Translations under genes and position numbers: made by a program
In this document: piece by piece, positions 1-9,091 of the stretch
Layout of the letters: each line of letters starts with the position of its first letter
How positions within the stretch are numbered: position 1 is the first letter of the stretch
Notes under the pieces: generated by a model
The model's database searches: none
What the model saw: the letters and a program-made list of their open reading frames with translations, nothing else
What the model was told of the DNA's origin: nothing
Source of the DNA: Shewanella yunxiaonensis
GTDB taxonomy: Bacteria > Pseudomonadota > Gammaproteobacteria > Enterobacterales > Shewanellaceae
Assembly: GCF_018223345.1 (NCBI RefSeq)
Contig: NZ_CP073587.1
Coordinates: 1,027,001 to 1,091,000 of the forward strand
Direction: 5' to 3'
Length of the DNA stretch: 64,000 bases

Positions 1-1
1 C

Positions 2-421
2 GGTAATATTCCGTTTGCGCTGCTGCCAGCGGTATTGTTTGTGCTGGCTGGGTTTACGGCTTTTGCTACCGGCACCAGTTGGGGCACCTTTGGCATTATG
101 TTGCCCATCGCGGCAGATATGGCGATGGGAACGCATCAGGGGATGATGTTGCCAATGATGGCAGCCGTATTGTCAGGTTCGGTATTTGGCGATCATTGCT
201 CACCCATTTCAGACACGACCATTTTGTCTTCTACCGGCGCGAGCTGCCACCATATTGACCATGTTATGACGCAATTGCCTTATGCATTATTAGTCGCCGT
301 TATCTCGCTGGGTGGTTATCTGGTGATGGGCTATACCGAGTCGGTCGCATTGGGCTTGTTATCTTGTTTAGTGTTATTTTTTATTGGGTTGTTCTGGTTC
401 CGCTTAAAATCCGATAACTAG
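2..421 (+). CDS. Na+/H+ antiporter, NhaC-like family (3' end only)
   Basis: This is the C-terminal part of a polytopic inner-membrane antiporter. The reading frame is open from base 2 with no stop upstream, so the start lies outside the window. The segment GTSWGTFGIMLPIA, the following GDHCSPISDTTILSSTGA stretch and the HxxHVxTQLPYA motif are typical of NhaC-type (COG1757) Na+/H+ antiporters. At least three hydrophobic helices are visible, followed by a short charged tail (RLKSDN). It ends with TAG just before a strong bidirectional terminator. The family is clear; the transported substrate cannot be settled from this fragment. Confidence 0.85.
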   Translation, partial: GNIPFALLPAVLFVLAGFTAFATGTSWGTFGIMLPIAADMAMGTHQGMMLPMMAAVLSGSVFGDHCSPISDTTILSSTGASCHHIDHVMTQLPYALLVAVISLGGYLVMGYTESVALGLLSCLVLFFIGLFWFRLKSDN

Positions 422-432
422 TCATACCGCAT

Positions 433-462
433 AAAAAAACGCAGCGACTGCTGCGTTTTTTA
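433..462. terminator. Bidirectional rho-independent terminator
   Basis: A perfect 6-bp stem CGCAGC/GCTGCG with a GACT loop, flanked by seven A on the left and six T on the right, lies between the convergent antiporter and M3 peptidase genes. It can terminate both. Confidence 0.9.
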
Positions 463-492
463 TCGCGATAACTGCTCAATGCTAACCATTGA

Positions 493-2631
493 TTACATCA
501 ATCCCCGGCGTTTCAACAGTCCATCGGTGGTGGGTTGTTGCCCGCGGAAATTCTCATAAGCTTCCATTGGTGGCACGCTGTTGCCAACTTCACGAATTGC
601 CTTACGGAACTTCATGCCGATATCACGATTGAGTCCCCCTTGTGTCTGCACATAAGCAAAGGCATCTGCCGCGAGGATCTCACTCCACATATAGGCGTAA
701 TAACTGGCGCTGTAGCCGCCTGGGAATGAATGCGCAAAATAGCTGGAACGATAACGTGGTGGTACTGCTGCTAAATTCACCCCATGTTTTGCCAATGCTT
801 TAGCTTCAAACTGTTCAACATTTTGCAGGGGCGCATCTGCACTCAGGCTATGCCATTCCAGATCCAGTAACGCAGCGGACATATACTCAAGCGTATCAAA
901 GCCCATGTTGAAGCTACGGGAGCGCAATAGTTTGTCCAGCATATCTTTCGGCAGCGGCTCACCAGTCTGATAGTGCTTGGCATAGTTGGCTAACACCTGC
1001 GGATGACCGGCCCAATCTTCTTCAAAGGTGGATGGAAACTCGACAAAGTCTCTTGAAACAGCGGTACCAGAGAGGCTAGGGTAGGTGACGTTAGAAAACA
1101 TGCCATGGGTGCCATGACCAAGTTCATGGAACATAGTGGTGACCTGGTCATAACTGACAAACGTTGGTTCGCCATCAGGTGCTTTCTGGATATTCATGAC
1201 ATTGACCACCACTGGTTTTTGCCCCAGTAGCGTGCTTTGCCGGACAAAAGAACTCATCCAGGCCCCGCCACGTTTGCCTTCTCGGGCAAAATAGTCACCG
1301 TAGAATATCGCCAAGCTAGTGCCATCAGCATCAAACACTTCCCAGGCTTTTACATCTGGATGATATACCGGCAGATCGGGTCTTGGTTTAAACGTCACGC
1401 CGTAAAGTTGATTAAGGGTGTAGAATACGCCGTCCTGCAGTACCCGATTGAATTCAAAATAGGGTTTCAGGCTGTTCTCATCCAAGTCGTATTGCTGTTG
1501 TCGCACTTTTTCAGCGTAATAAGCCCAATCCCACGGCTGCAGAGTGAAGTTGCCGCCGGTCTTGGTGATCATCGCCTGAATGGCGTTAGCTTCTTGCTGC
1601 GTATTTGCCACCACCGCTGGCACCATCGAGCCAAACATCTCAAATACTGCTTGTGGCGTTTTCGCCATTTGTGGTGCCAAACGATAGCTGGCCCAATTAT
1701 CAAATCCGAGCAATTGCGCTTTTTCGGCGCGCAGTTGGGCCAAACGAGCAACCAGCGATACCGTTTCATCTGCGCCGCTGAGCCCTCGGTTCGCCGATGC
1801 CTGCCAGATTTTCTGACGCAGTTCGCGGTTATGCAGTTGTGCCAACACCGGTTGTCGCGTGGTATTAGTGATATTCAGCAGGTATTTACCTTCATGGCCT
1901 GCGTCTTTGGCATCTTTGGCGGCATTGCGGATGGCGGAATCAGACAAACCATCAAGTTGCGCCACATCATCTATCACCACGGCGCTAGCTTTGGTAAGTC
2001 TTAGCAGTCGCTGCTGGAATTCGTTGGTAAGCTTGGACTGTTCTTCATTGAGGACTCGAATTTGCACTTTCTGTGCTTCACTCAACTGTGCGCCGGCCAA
2101 GACAAAGCGCTGGTGATAGTCTTCAATGAGCCTTATCTGCTCGGCATTCAGCCCCAACTGTTGCCGTTGTTGATAGAGCTTATCAATACGGGCGAATAGT
2201 GTAGGATTAAGGTTGATATTGTCGGTGTGTGCCGCCATTTTGGGCGCCATTTCGCTCTGAATACGACGGATTTCTGGGGTACTGTTGGAACCGCTCAGAT
2301 TGTAAAAAACAGCAGAAACGCGACCCAGGAGTGCACCTGATTTTTCCAGTGCCACAATGGTGTTGTCAAAGGTAGGCAGTGCTTCCTGATTGGCAATCGT
2401 CTGGACTTCTCTGTCATGCGCGGCAATCCCAGCTTCCAACGCGGGCTGAAAGTGCTGCGTGTGGATCTGGCTGAAATCTGGGGCTTGATACTGCAATACG
2501 CTGGGGGTAAAGAAGGGATTCTGCTGCACGGCGTCAGTGACTACTGCAACCTGCGATTTATTGTCATGACCGACACAGCCGGTCAGTAACAAGGCTTGTC
2601 CCAGTGCCAATGCTAAAAGAGTTTTGTGCAT
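493..2631 (-). CDS. M3 family metallopeptidase (Dcp-type oligopeptidase), predicted lipoprotein
   Basis: This is a thimet-oligopeptidase-family zinc peptidase of 712 residues, expected to degrade peptides. The HELGH zinc motif lies near residue 500, in the context FHELGHGTHGMFSN, followed by the FPSTFEEDWA segment that supplies the third zinc ligand. The chosen start (MHKTLLALALGQ) gives a classical lipoprotein signal ending in LLTGC, so the enzyme is probably anchored in the cell envelope. An in-frame start 48 bases further upstream would spoil the signal peptide. E. coli Dcp is the nearest well-known relative; its lack of this lipobox is recalled knowledge. The gene is monocistronic, with its 3' end at the shared terminator. 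Confidence 0.9.
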   Translation of the reverse strand: MHKTLLALALGQALLLTGCVGHDNKSQVAVVTDAVQQNPFFTPSVLQYQAPDFSQIHTQHFQPALEAGIAAHDREVQTIANQEALPTFDNTIVALEKSGALLGRVSAVFYNLSGSNSTPEIRRIQSEMAPKMAAHTDNINLNPTLFARIDKLYQQRQQLGLNAEQIRLIEDYHQRFVLAGAQLSEAQKVQIRVLNEEQSKLTNEFQQRLLRLTKASAVVIDDVAQLDGLSDSAIRNAAKDAKDAGHEGKYLLNITNTTRQPVLAQLHNRELRQKIWQASANRGLSGADETVSLVARLAQLRAEKAQLLGFDNWASYRLAPQMAKTPQAVFEMFGSMVPAVVANTQQEANAIQAMITKTGGNFTLQPWDWAYYAEKVRQQQYDLDENSLKPYFEFNRVLQDGVFYTLNQLYGVTFKPRPDLPVYHPDVKAWEVFDADGTSLAIFYGDYFAREGKRGGAWMSSFVRQSTLLGQKPVVVNVMNIQKAPDGEPTFVSYDQVTTMFHELGHGTHGMFSNVTYPSLSGTAVSRDFVEFPSTFEEDWAGHPQVLANYAKHYQTGEPLPKDMLDKLLRSRSFNMGFDTLEYMSAALLDLEWHSLSADAPLQNVEQFEAKALAKHGVNLAAVPPRYRSSYFAHSFPGGYSASYYAYMWSEILAADAFAYVQTQGGLNRDIGMKFRKAIREVGNSVPPMEAYENFRGQQPTTDGLLKRRGLM

Positions 2632-2856
2632 ATTATACGGTTCCATTGTCGTTAGCAGATGAACGCTGCACGCTAACAATCACGACTTAATCCAAACTGA
2701 AACACTCGGTTTTGAAGGCGTTACCTCGGACTGAAATTGTAACAATTTGATTAACTTTATCCCGTGGCATATGCGCTCAGACACAGTGCTGGGCGCTGAT
2801 TTTTGGGTGTAAACAGGGTAATATGAGCCTCATCCAATACTCAGGGAGCAGCGGTT

Positions 2857-3435
2857 TTGGCTCAGCTTTACTTTTACTATTCGGCGATGAATGCCGGGAA
2901 ATCCACTTCTTTACTGCAATCCTCATATAACTATCGTGAGCGTGGTATGAACACCTTGGTGATGACCCCGGCGATTGATAATCGCTTCGGTACCGGCAAG
3001 GTGGCATCTCGTATTGGTCTGGAAAGTGATGCACTGATATTTCATGGTGATGACGACCTGGTGAAAATTATTGAGTCTGAGCACCAGCAAACGTTTATTC
3101 ACTGTGTGCTGGTGGATGAGTCCCAATTTTTAAGCAAAGAACAGGTTAAGCAGTTAGCTTATGTCGTCGATAAGCTCGATATTCCCGTGCTGTGTTATGG
3201 CCTGCGTACTGACTTTCAGGGAGAACTTTTCAGTGGCAGTCAGTATTTGCTCGCATGGGCCGACAAACTGGTAGAGCTTAAAACTATCTGTTTCTGTGGG
3301 CGCAAAGCCAATATGGTGGTGCGCCGTGATAGTGAAGGTCATCCGGTAAGAGAAGGGGTGCAGGTTGCGATTGGTGGCAATGAAAGTTATGAATCTGTGT
3401 GCCGTAAACACTTCCGCGAACTGATTTGGGACTGA
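2857..3435 (+). CDS. tdk: Thymidine kinase
   Basis: ATP-dependent phosphorylation of thymidine to dTMP (pyrimidine salvage, cytoplasmic). The 192-residue protein starts [17 protein letters not shown], which contains the P-loop. It carries the Walker-B-like VLVDESQFL and the zinc-binding CFCGRKA region with a downstream CRKHF, as in type II thymidine kinases. The start is TTG, supported by AGGGAG eight bases upstream. The length is normal for the family and nothing is odd apart from the start codon. Confidence 0.96.
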   Translation: MAQLYFYYSAMNAGKSTSLLQSSYNYRERGMNTLVMTPAIDNRFGTGKVASRIGLESDALIFHGDDDLVKIIESEHQQTFIHCVLVDESQFLSKEQVKQLAYVVDKLDIPVLCYGLRTDFQGELFSGSQYLLAWADKLVELKTICFCGRKANMVVRRDSEGHPVREGVQVAIGGNESYESVCRKHFRELIWD

Positions 3436-3484
3436 TGATTTCAACTAGCCATTAAGCCGTTACCCATTAACGGCTTAACTGTGC

Positions 3485-4603
3485 TTATTCACCGATGATG
3501 TTCGCTAACAGTAGCTTCTGATTAGCATAAGCTTGTTCCAGTTTATCCAGCTCGTTATCAATCGCCAATAATGCCAACGCCAGCTGATAGATAAGCCAGC
3601 TATAGCCGCTATATGCAAAGTGTTGATAGTCTGCCTGCGTACTATCGGTAGCAATAGTGCCATGTTGGGCTGACAACAGCTGTTGTTGTAGTTGTTGTTC
3701 AAGTCCTGCCGGTAGTTTCGGGCGCTCATTGGTTTTGCTATTTACGTAGTCTGCCAGTGCGGCAAAGTCTTGCTGCAGATGAACGGCAATCTGTTTGATA
3801 CGGCTGTATGCTTCATTCTCTTCCTCGCTCCAATGAGTCATCAGCAGCAGTTCCAGTAAGGTAATTACCCGTACTTGTTCGTTTGCCAATTCCGTGAGGA
3901 TTTGAGGGTGTTTTTTCAGCGTCTGACTTTCCCACTCTAAGGAGAACAGCAGCTTCTTCTGGGCGAGTACCGCTTTCATGGCATTTTCCAGTTTGCTGCG
4001 TTCGGCCGGTAATTCAGAATCAGAGCTGGCCTTGACATGGTTGTCCAGCACGCTCGCCATCAGGGAGAATGATTTACCTAACTGGGCGCGCCAGTCCTGC
4101 TTGGCTTTAATCGGCAGCACAAACAGCGAAACCAGCACCGCGATAACGCATCCGATAAGGATGTTGGCACTGCGCCACAATGCTTCAGAGGTATCGTGAT
4201 TGGCGTCGCCAATCACAATGATCATGGTAAAACCGGTCACCAGATAGGCGTAGCTGTATCGCCCGGCGTTGAGCAAAACCACCACACACACACCAAGGAT
4301 CAGTAACCCCATCAGGTTCCAGTAACTGTCGATCGCGACCACCAGAAACACCCCATAGGCCGAGCCTATCAAGGTCCCAATGGCACGTTGTAAGGATTTT
4401 TCGATGGCACCACCGACCTGTGGCAGACCCATCATAATGATCACAATGGTTACCATGGCCCAAATGAAGTGCGGCACTGGTTTGATCCAGTTTCCCAGGG
4501 CAACGATAGACAGAGCTAACGCAATTTTCAGCGTGTGGATAATGCGGGCGTGGCGATAAATGAAACTGGCAAAAACGCTGGGTTTTTCGAATAAGGGGAT
4601 CAT
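3485..4603 (-). CDS. FUSC family inner-membrane protein
   Basis: A 372-residue protein with about six hydrophobic helices in the first 170 residues, including HFIWAMVTIVIIMMGLP and the FUSC signature region AIGTLIGSAYGVFLV, then a long soluble helical C-terminal domain rich in L, Q and E. This matches the fusaric-acid-resistance-like FUSC family, whose members include aromatic-acid efflux components (AaeB type) and YccS/YhfK-like proteins. This protein is about half the size of AaeB. No membrane-fusion partner is adjacent, so an efflux role is only a family-level suggestion. It is a single gene facing tdk. Confidence 0.8.
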   Translation of the reverse strand: MIPLFEKPSVFASFIYRHARIIHTLKIALALSIVALGNWIKPVPHFIWAMVTIVIIMMGLPQVGGAIEKSLQRAIGTLIGSAYGVFLVVAIDSYWNLMGLLILGVCVVVLLNAGRYSYAYLVTGFTMIIVIGDANHDTSEALWRSANILIGCVIAVLVSLFVLPIKAKQDWRAQLGKSFSLMASVLDNHVKASSDSELPAERSKLENAMKAVLAQKKLLFSLEWESQTLKKHPQILTELANEQVRVITLLELLLMTHWSEEENEAYSRIKQIAVHLQQDFAALADYVNSKTNERPKLPAGLEQQLQQQLLSAQHGTIATDSTQADYQHFAYSGYSWLIYQLALALLAIDNELDKLEQAYANQKLLLANIIGE

Positions 4604-4841
4604 TGGGTTAATTTTGAAACTTTCGTAACTAAAGTGAATTATCGCAGAAATTATGTTTTCTCTCGCTCATTTCCAGTTTAAAAAACTGAAAAATGAGACC
4701 TAAGTAGAGAGTTTACTACATAAATGGTGATGAGTGTCACAAATGAAATGGTGTTCGGGAGAATGTTGCGCTGTTTTTGAACATGTGTGTTACAGGGTAT
4801 TCACAGGGAAGCCGCAACGGTTACAACTTCCCCACTGATTA

Positions 4842-6251
4842 TTACTTAGAACCGCTGGTTAATGGTCTTAACGGCAGTATTGATTGTGCCATCTGATAGG
4901 CAAATGACGCATAGACCGCAACGTTTTGTGCTAACGCCGCCGGTTCAATCTTATCTAACGTATCATTGGGCGTATGGTGATAATCAAAGTAGTCTTCACC
5001 ATCCTGGCGCAGTGAGGCAACCGGAACCCCGTAGGCAGGTAACAATGATACTTCTGAGCCTCCTCGAGCCTGGTTATCACCATTAGTGACACCTTGTGCC
5101 GCCAATACTGATAACTGTTGCTGTACCGCAGACAACGCTGCACTATTTACCTTAACGTCTGCGCGATAAATTCGTCCCGCGCCGAAATCGGATTCGGCGG
5201 CAATGTAATGGTCATTCATTTCTGCTTGATGTTGCGCCGCATAAGCTTTACCACCGATCAACCCAATCTCTTCGGCAGCAAAGAGCACCACCCGCACAGT
5301 CCTGGCCGGACGTTTTGGCTGATCGCCTATTAACTTTGCCGCTGCCGTGACAATAGCAACGCCAGCAGCATCATCTATCGCGCCAGTGCCCTCATCCCAT
5401 GAGTCCAGATGTGCACCCAGTAATACAATCTCTTTTGGCTTGCTGCTGCCGGTAACTTCACCAATAACGTTGTAAGTGGTAGTGGTGCCAAGATCTTTTG
5501 GCGTCATCTTCAGAGCTAAGGTCACTTCATGACCGCGAGTTAACATGGCGTCCAGTTGGGTCGCATCTGGGTTCGTTAATGCCGCCGCAGGGATTTTGGG
5601 CACACCATCCTGATAATGCATCAGCCCTGTATGTGCCATACGATCATGGTCGGTACCGATTGAACGGATGAGCACTGCCACTGCGCCTTTGCGGGCGGCC
5701 TCAACTGCGCCGTTAGCTCGGCCGCCAACGCTTTTACCATAGCCGCTACCATTTTTATGGCGTTCAGTCTTTTGGTCGATGAACACTATTTTTCCCGCAA
5801 CTAAGGAAGGCTCGGCTGCAATAAGGGACTGCAAATCGTTGAAACGGATTACTGTTGCCTGCAACCCTTGTGTTGGCGTGGCAACACTTCCGCCTAATGC
5901 GGTGATTATCAGTTTTTGCGGATATGGCGCTATTACAGCGGCACTGGCTTCTCCGCGTTGCCATACTGGAACCGTGACTGGTTCGCGGTAAACTTTATCA
6001 AACCCGAGTGATTTCAGCTTGGCTTCGGCCCAATCCACTGCCAGGGCATTTTCATGGCTGCCAGCAAGTCTGGGACCGACTTCGACAGTAAGGGATTCGG
6101 CAATTTTGTATGCCAAATCTGATTTCAGGGCATTGTGCTGTAAATTGCTGACAACTTCTTGATTTGTATACTCAGTTGCTGAAACTTTTAGGAGTGATAA
6201 ATTGCATAGCAGCGTTACAGCACATAATAGCAGGGTAGGCTTTTTCATCAA
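4842..6251 (-). CDS. M28 family zinc aminopeptidase/carboxypeptidase, exported
   Basis: A 469-residue secreted metallopeptidase. Residues 1-25 are a cleavable signal peptide (hydrophobic LLLCAVTLLCNLSLL, cleavage near VSA-TE). A PA-type insert occupies roughly 130-230. The co-catalytic zinc core of the M28 fold follows: HLDSWDEGTGAIDDAAG, AAEEIGLIGG (catalytic Glu pair), a later Asp in ESDFGAG, and the terminal His in YHHTPNDTLDKI. The layout resembles carboxypeptidase Q and Vibrio-type aminopeptidases. It probably scavenges peptides in the periplasm or outside. It is divergent from hlyU with about 130 bp between. Confidence 0.9.
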   Translation of the reverse strand: MMKKPTLLLCAVTLLCNLSLLKVSATEYTNQEVVSNLQHNALKSDLAYKIAESLTVEVGPRLAGSHENALAVDWAEAKLKSLGFDKVYREPVTVPVWQRGEASAAVIAPYPQKLIITALGGSVATPTQGLQATVIRFNDLQSLIAAEPSLVAGKIVFIDQKTERHKNGSGYGKSVGGRANGAVEAARKGAVAVLIRSIGTDHDRMAHTGLMHYQDGVPKIPAAALTNPDATQLDAMLTRGHEVTLALKMTPKDLGTTTTYNVIGEVTGSSKPKEIVLLGAHLDSWDEGTGAIDDAAGVAIVTAAAKLIGDQPKRPARTVRVVLFAAEEIGLIGGKAYAAQHQAEMNDHYIAAESDFGAGRIYRADVKVNSAALSAVQQQLSVLAAQGVTNGDNQARGGSEVSLLPAYGVPVASLRQDGEDYFDYHHTPNDTLDKIEPAALAQNVAVYASFAYQMAQSILPLRPLTSGSK

Positions 6252-6383
6252 TTTCCTTCTTTTTTATAACGTGTGTCCCATTTTTAAAAACAATCTAACA
6301 AAAAATGTGCTTTGCGTCCCGACTAACTGCGTTAGCCACGGCTATATTAGGGTCGGAATTTATTAAAGGAGAGTGGGCTCGTT

Positions 6384-6680
6384 ATGAATATAGAATTAAT
6401 GCAACAGCGAGCAGACCATGCGGTCGTATTGCTGAAGGCACTTGCTAATGAGAGACGATTATTTATTCTGTGCTATCTCTTGAATGAAGGGGAGATGTGT
6501 GTCGGAGACATGAATAAGAAACTCGGCTTAAGCCAGTCCGCATTGTCTCAACATCTAGCCTGGCTGCGTAAAGATAATCTGGTAGCCACTCGAAAGGAAG
6601 CACAAACGGTTTATTACTCTCTGAAGAGTGACGAAGTCAAAGAGATGATCCGTTTAATTGACAATCTTTATTGCCATTAA
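6384..6680 (+). CDS. hlyU: ArsR-family transcriptional regulator, HlyU-like
   Basis: A 98-residue winged-helix regulator very close in layout to Vibrio HlyU: AVVLLKALANERRLFILCYL, then the recognition helix LSQSALSQHLAWLRKDNLV, the wing ATRKEAQTVYYSL and a C-terminal LYC. Cys30 and Cys97 correspond to the cysteine pair reported to make V. cholerae HlyU redox-responsive; Cys39 is an additional one. There is an RBS, AAAGGAG, about 13 bases upstream of the ATG. It stands alone between the M28 peptidase and rpsT, so its target is not evident. No haemolysin gene is present in the window. Confidence 0.85.
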   Translation: MNIELMQQRADHAVVLLKALANERRLFILCYLLNEGEMCVGDMNKKLGLSQSALSQHLAWLRKDNLVATRKEAQTVYYSLKSDEVKEMIRLIDNLYCH

Positions 6681-6908
6681 ACGGTTGCGTGCACTTTTAG
6701 AGACGTATTAGCAATTTTTGGCTGGTAGCCTGGATAAGTTATCCGCAGCGCAGTATGTGACTGCTGCGGAAGAATAGTAGTGGACATGGCCAGCCAAAAC
6801 GTTGTAGTTGTTAGCTCGTTTTATCTACTGATGTGATTTTGCCTTTCTCCGAACGCTATCCTCTCAAGTTGTTCTCTTAAGCGATAAATTCTCAAAAAAT
6901 TAGGGCAA

Positions 6909-6937
6909 TAAAAAACCGGCTTTCGCCGGTTTTTTTC
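6909..6937 (-). terminator. Terminator of rpsT
   Basis: The stem ACCGGC/GCCGGT with a TTTC-like loop is flanked by A and T runs, immediately downstream of rpsT on the minus strand. Confidence 0.85.
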
Positions 6938-6948
6938 ATAAGTGCTTA

Positions 6949-7215
6949 TTAGGCAGCCAACGCTTTAATGCGGGTGTTCAGACGAGCCTTATGACGAGCA
7001 GCCTTATTCTTGTGGATCAGGCCTTTGGTAGCCATACGATCCAGGATAGGCTGTGCTGTAGCAAATGCTTCAACAGCAGCTTTGTGGTCACCGGCGCGGA
7101 TAGCGGCGATAACTTTCTTAACATAAGTACGCATCATAGAGCGACGGCTTGCATTGTGTTGACGACGCTTTTCAGACTGAAGCGCGCGTTTCTTTGCAGT
7201 CTTGCTGTTAGCCAA
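6949..7215 (-). CDS. rpsT: 30S ribosomal protein S20
   Basis: The 88-residue basic protein begins [21 protein letters not shown] and continues with [13 protein letters not shown] and the [13 protein letters not shown] tail of S20, a 16S rRNA-binding protein of the small subunit. Length and composition are normal. It is transcribed divergently from murJ, an arrangement common in gammaproteobacteria, and is followed by its own terminator. RBS AGGAG-like sequence (AGGAGTTGC) precedes the ATG. Confidence 0.97.
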   Translation of the reverse strand: MANSKTAKKRALQSEKRRQHNASRRSMMRTYVKKVIAAIRAGDHKAAVEAFATAQPILDRMATKGLIHKNKAARHKARLNTRIKALAA

Positions 7216-7470
7216 GGTGCAACTCCTAAAAACTGGGAATTAAGACTTTTAAAGGCCGAGGAGGATGCCCGTTTTTCGCCTTTTTGTCAACGACAATGAT
7301 GGAATATCCGCCATATAAAGCAAATAAATCCTTGGCGATTTGGCTTTCCTCAACCCAACTCGTGTAAGATGGGGCGCATTCTAACAGTAATTGCCGCCAT
7401 GTGACAGTGTCCGATGGAAAATTTGAGACAAGTCCAGCAAGTCGGTCATGGGTTTTCCGGGGAAGTCTGA

Positions 7471-9033
7471 TTGAGTAAAAAACTGGTGCGTTCAGGTCTG
7501 ATTGTTAGCGTGATGACCTTGATTTCGCGCGTCTTAGGGCTTATCCGAGACGTGGTGGTCGCTAACCTGATGGGCGCGGGTGTCAGTGCAGATGTTTTTT
7601 TCTTTGCCAACAAAATTCCCAATTTTCTGAGACGCTTATTTGCGGAAGGGGCATTTGCACAGGCTTTTGTACCTGTACTCACTGAGTATCAGGAAACTAA
7701 ATCCAGTGATGAAGTCAGACAACTACTGTCAAAAGTCGCGGGAACTCTTGGTATCTTGGTCTCGGTCGTTACTATGGTGGGCGTGCTGGCATCGCCAGTG
7801 CTGACGGCTTTATTTGGGGCTGGATGGTTTGTCGCCTGGGTAAATCATGAACCCGATGGTGCCAAGTTTGAGCTGGCATCTTTGATGCTGAAAATTACCT
7901 TCCCTTATCTGTGGTTTATCACCTTTACTGCGTTATCAGGTTCTATTCTTAATACCCGTGGTCGTTTTGCGATTTCAGCATTTACGCCGGTTTTTCTGAA
8001 TGTTGCGATTATTGCTGCGGCTATCTGGCTGAGTCCCAGGTTAGAACGTCCGGAAATTGGCCTGGCGTGGGGCGTGTTTGCGGGTGGCATAATCCAGTTT
8101 TTATTTCAAATTCCATTCCTGTTGCGGGAACACGCATTAGTTAAACCAACCTGGGGATGGCACGACCCTGGTGTGGTTAAAATTCGGAAGCTGATGTTAC
8201 CAGCGTTGTTTGGGGTGTCAGTGTCACAAATTAACCTGCTGTTAGATACCTTTATAGCCAGCTTTCTGATGACAGGTTCTATCAGCTGGCTGTACTACTC
8301 AGATCGATTACTGGAATTTCCACTGGGCCTGTTTGGTATTGCTATTGCTACGGTGATTTTGCCCACGTTGTCGCGTAAGCATGTTAATGCTGAGAGCACC
8401 GAATTCGGACAGACCATGGACTGGGGCGTGCGGGCGGTAATTTTGCTTGGTGCGCCCGCCATGGCCGGGTTGATAGTGCTTGCTAAACCGATGTTGATGG
8501 TGTTGTTTATGCGCGGTGCTTTCGATATCCAAGATGTGAATATGGCATCCAGTTCATTAATTGCTTATGGCAGTGGCCTGCTCAGTTTTATGCTGATTAA
8601 AGTGCTGGCGCCGGGGTATTACGCACGCCAAGACACCAAAACTCCGGTAAAAATCGGCATTATTGCCATGCTCAGCAATATGGTATTCAACATCATACTG
8701 GCATTTCCGTTTAGTTATGTCGGGTTGGCGATTGCGACATCGATGTCGGCATTATTAAATGCTGGTATGTTGTATCGAGGTTTACATTTAGCGGGGGTTT
8801 ATCGTGTCAGCAGCAATACCTTGATCTTTTTACTGAAGGTCTTGCTGGCGGTGACAACGATGGTGTTGGTGTTAGTGTGGTTGTCTCCAGCGATGTCGGA
8901 TTGGTTGCATTGGTCTATTCATCAACGAATCTGGCATCTTTTACGCCTGATCTTAGCGGGTGTCGCAGTTTATCTGTTGATTATTCTGCTGTTGGGCGGA
9001 CGTCCATGGCGTAAACCGCTGCGCAAGGGCTGA
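7471..9033 (+). CDS. murJ: Lipid II flippase MurJ (MviN)
   Basis: A 520-residue polytopic MOP-superfamily protein that flips the peptidoglycan precursor lipid II across the inner membrane. Recognisable segments are the N-terminal SGLIVSVMTLISRVLGLIRDVVVANLMGAG, then FFVANK-like FFFANKIPNFLRRLFAEGAFAQAFVPV, and the repeated hydrophobic helices to the C-terminal RPWRKPL. The start is TTG with GGGGAAG upstream; the only nearby ATG (7449) runs into a stop after eight codons, so TTG is well supported. It heads the murJ-ribF-ileS-lspA-fkpB-ispH run. Confidence 0.96.
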   Translation: MSKKLVRSGLIVSVMTLISRVLGLIRDVVVANLMGAGVSADVFFFANKIPNFLRRLFAEGAFAQAFVPVLTEYQETKSSDEVRQLLSKVAGTLGILVSVVTMVGVLASPVLTALFGAGWFVAWVNHEPDGAKFELASLMLKITFPYLWFITFTALSGSILNTRGRFAISAFTPVFLNVAIIAAAIWLSPRLERPEIGLAWGVFAGGIIQFLFQIPFLLREHALVKPTWGWHDPGVVKIRKLMLPALFGVSVSQINLLLDTFIASFLMTGSISWLYYSDRLLEFPLGLFGIAIATVILPTLSRKHVNAESTEFGQTMDWGVRAVILLGAPAMAGLIVLAKPMLMVLFMRGAFDIQDVNMASSSLIAYGSGLLSFMLIKVLAPGYYARQDTKTPVKIGIIAMLSNMVFNIILAFPFSYVGLAIATSMSALLNAGMLYRGLHLAGVYRVSSNTLIFLLKVLLAVTTMVLVLVWLSPAMSDWLHWSIHQRIWHLLRLILAGVAVYLLIILLLGGRPWRKPLRKG

Positions 9034-9091
9034 TTATGCAATTTAGCTGGTATATAATCCGCAAATTTCCTTGTGTGCAGTTGTTTGATTA

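Noticed and set aside
1237-2004. 255-codon plus-strand ORF within the M3 peptidase gene
   Set aside because: It is antisense to a well-conserved peptidase and its translation has no domain-like features; a shadow ORF.
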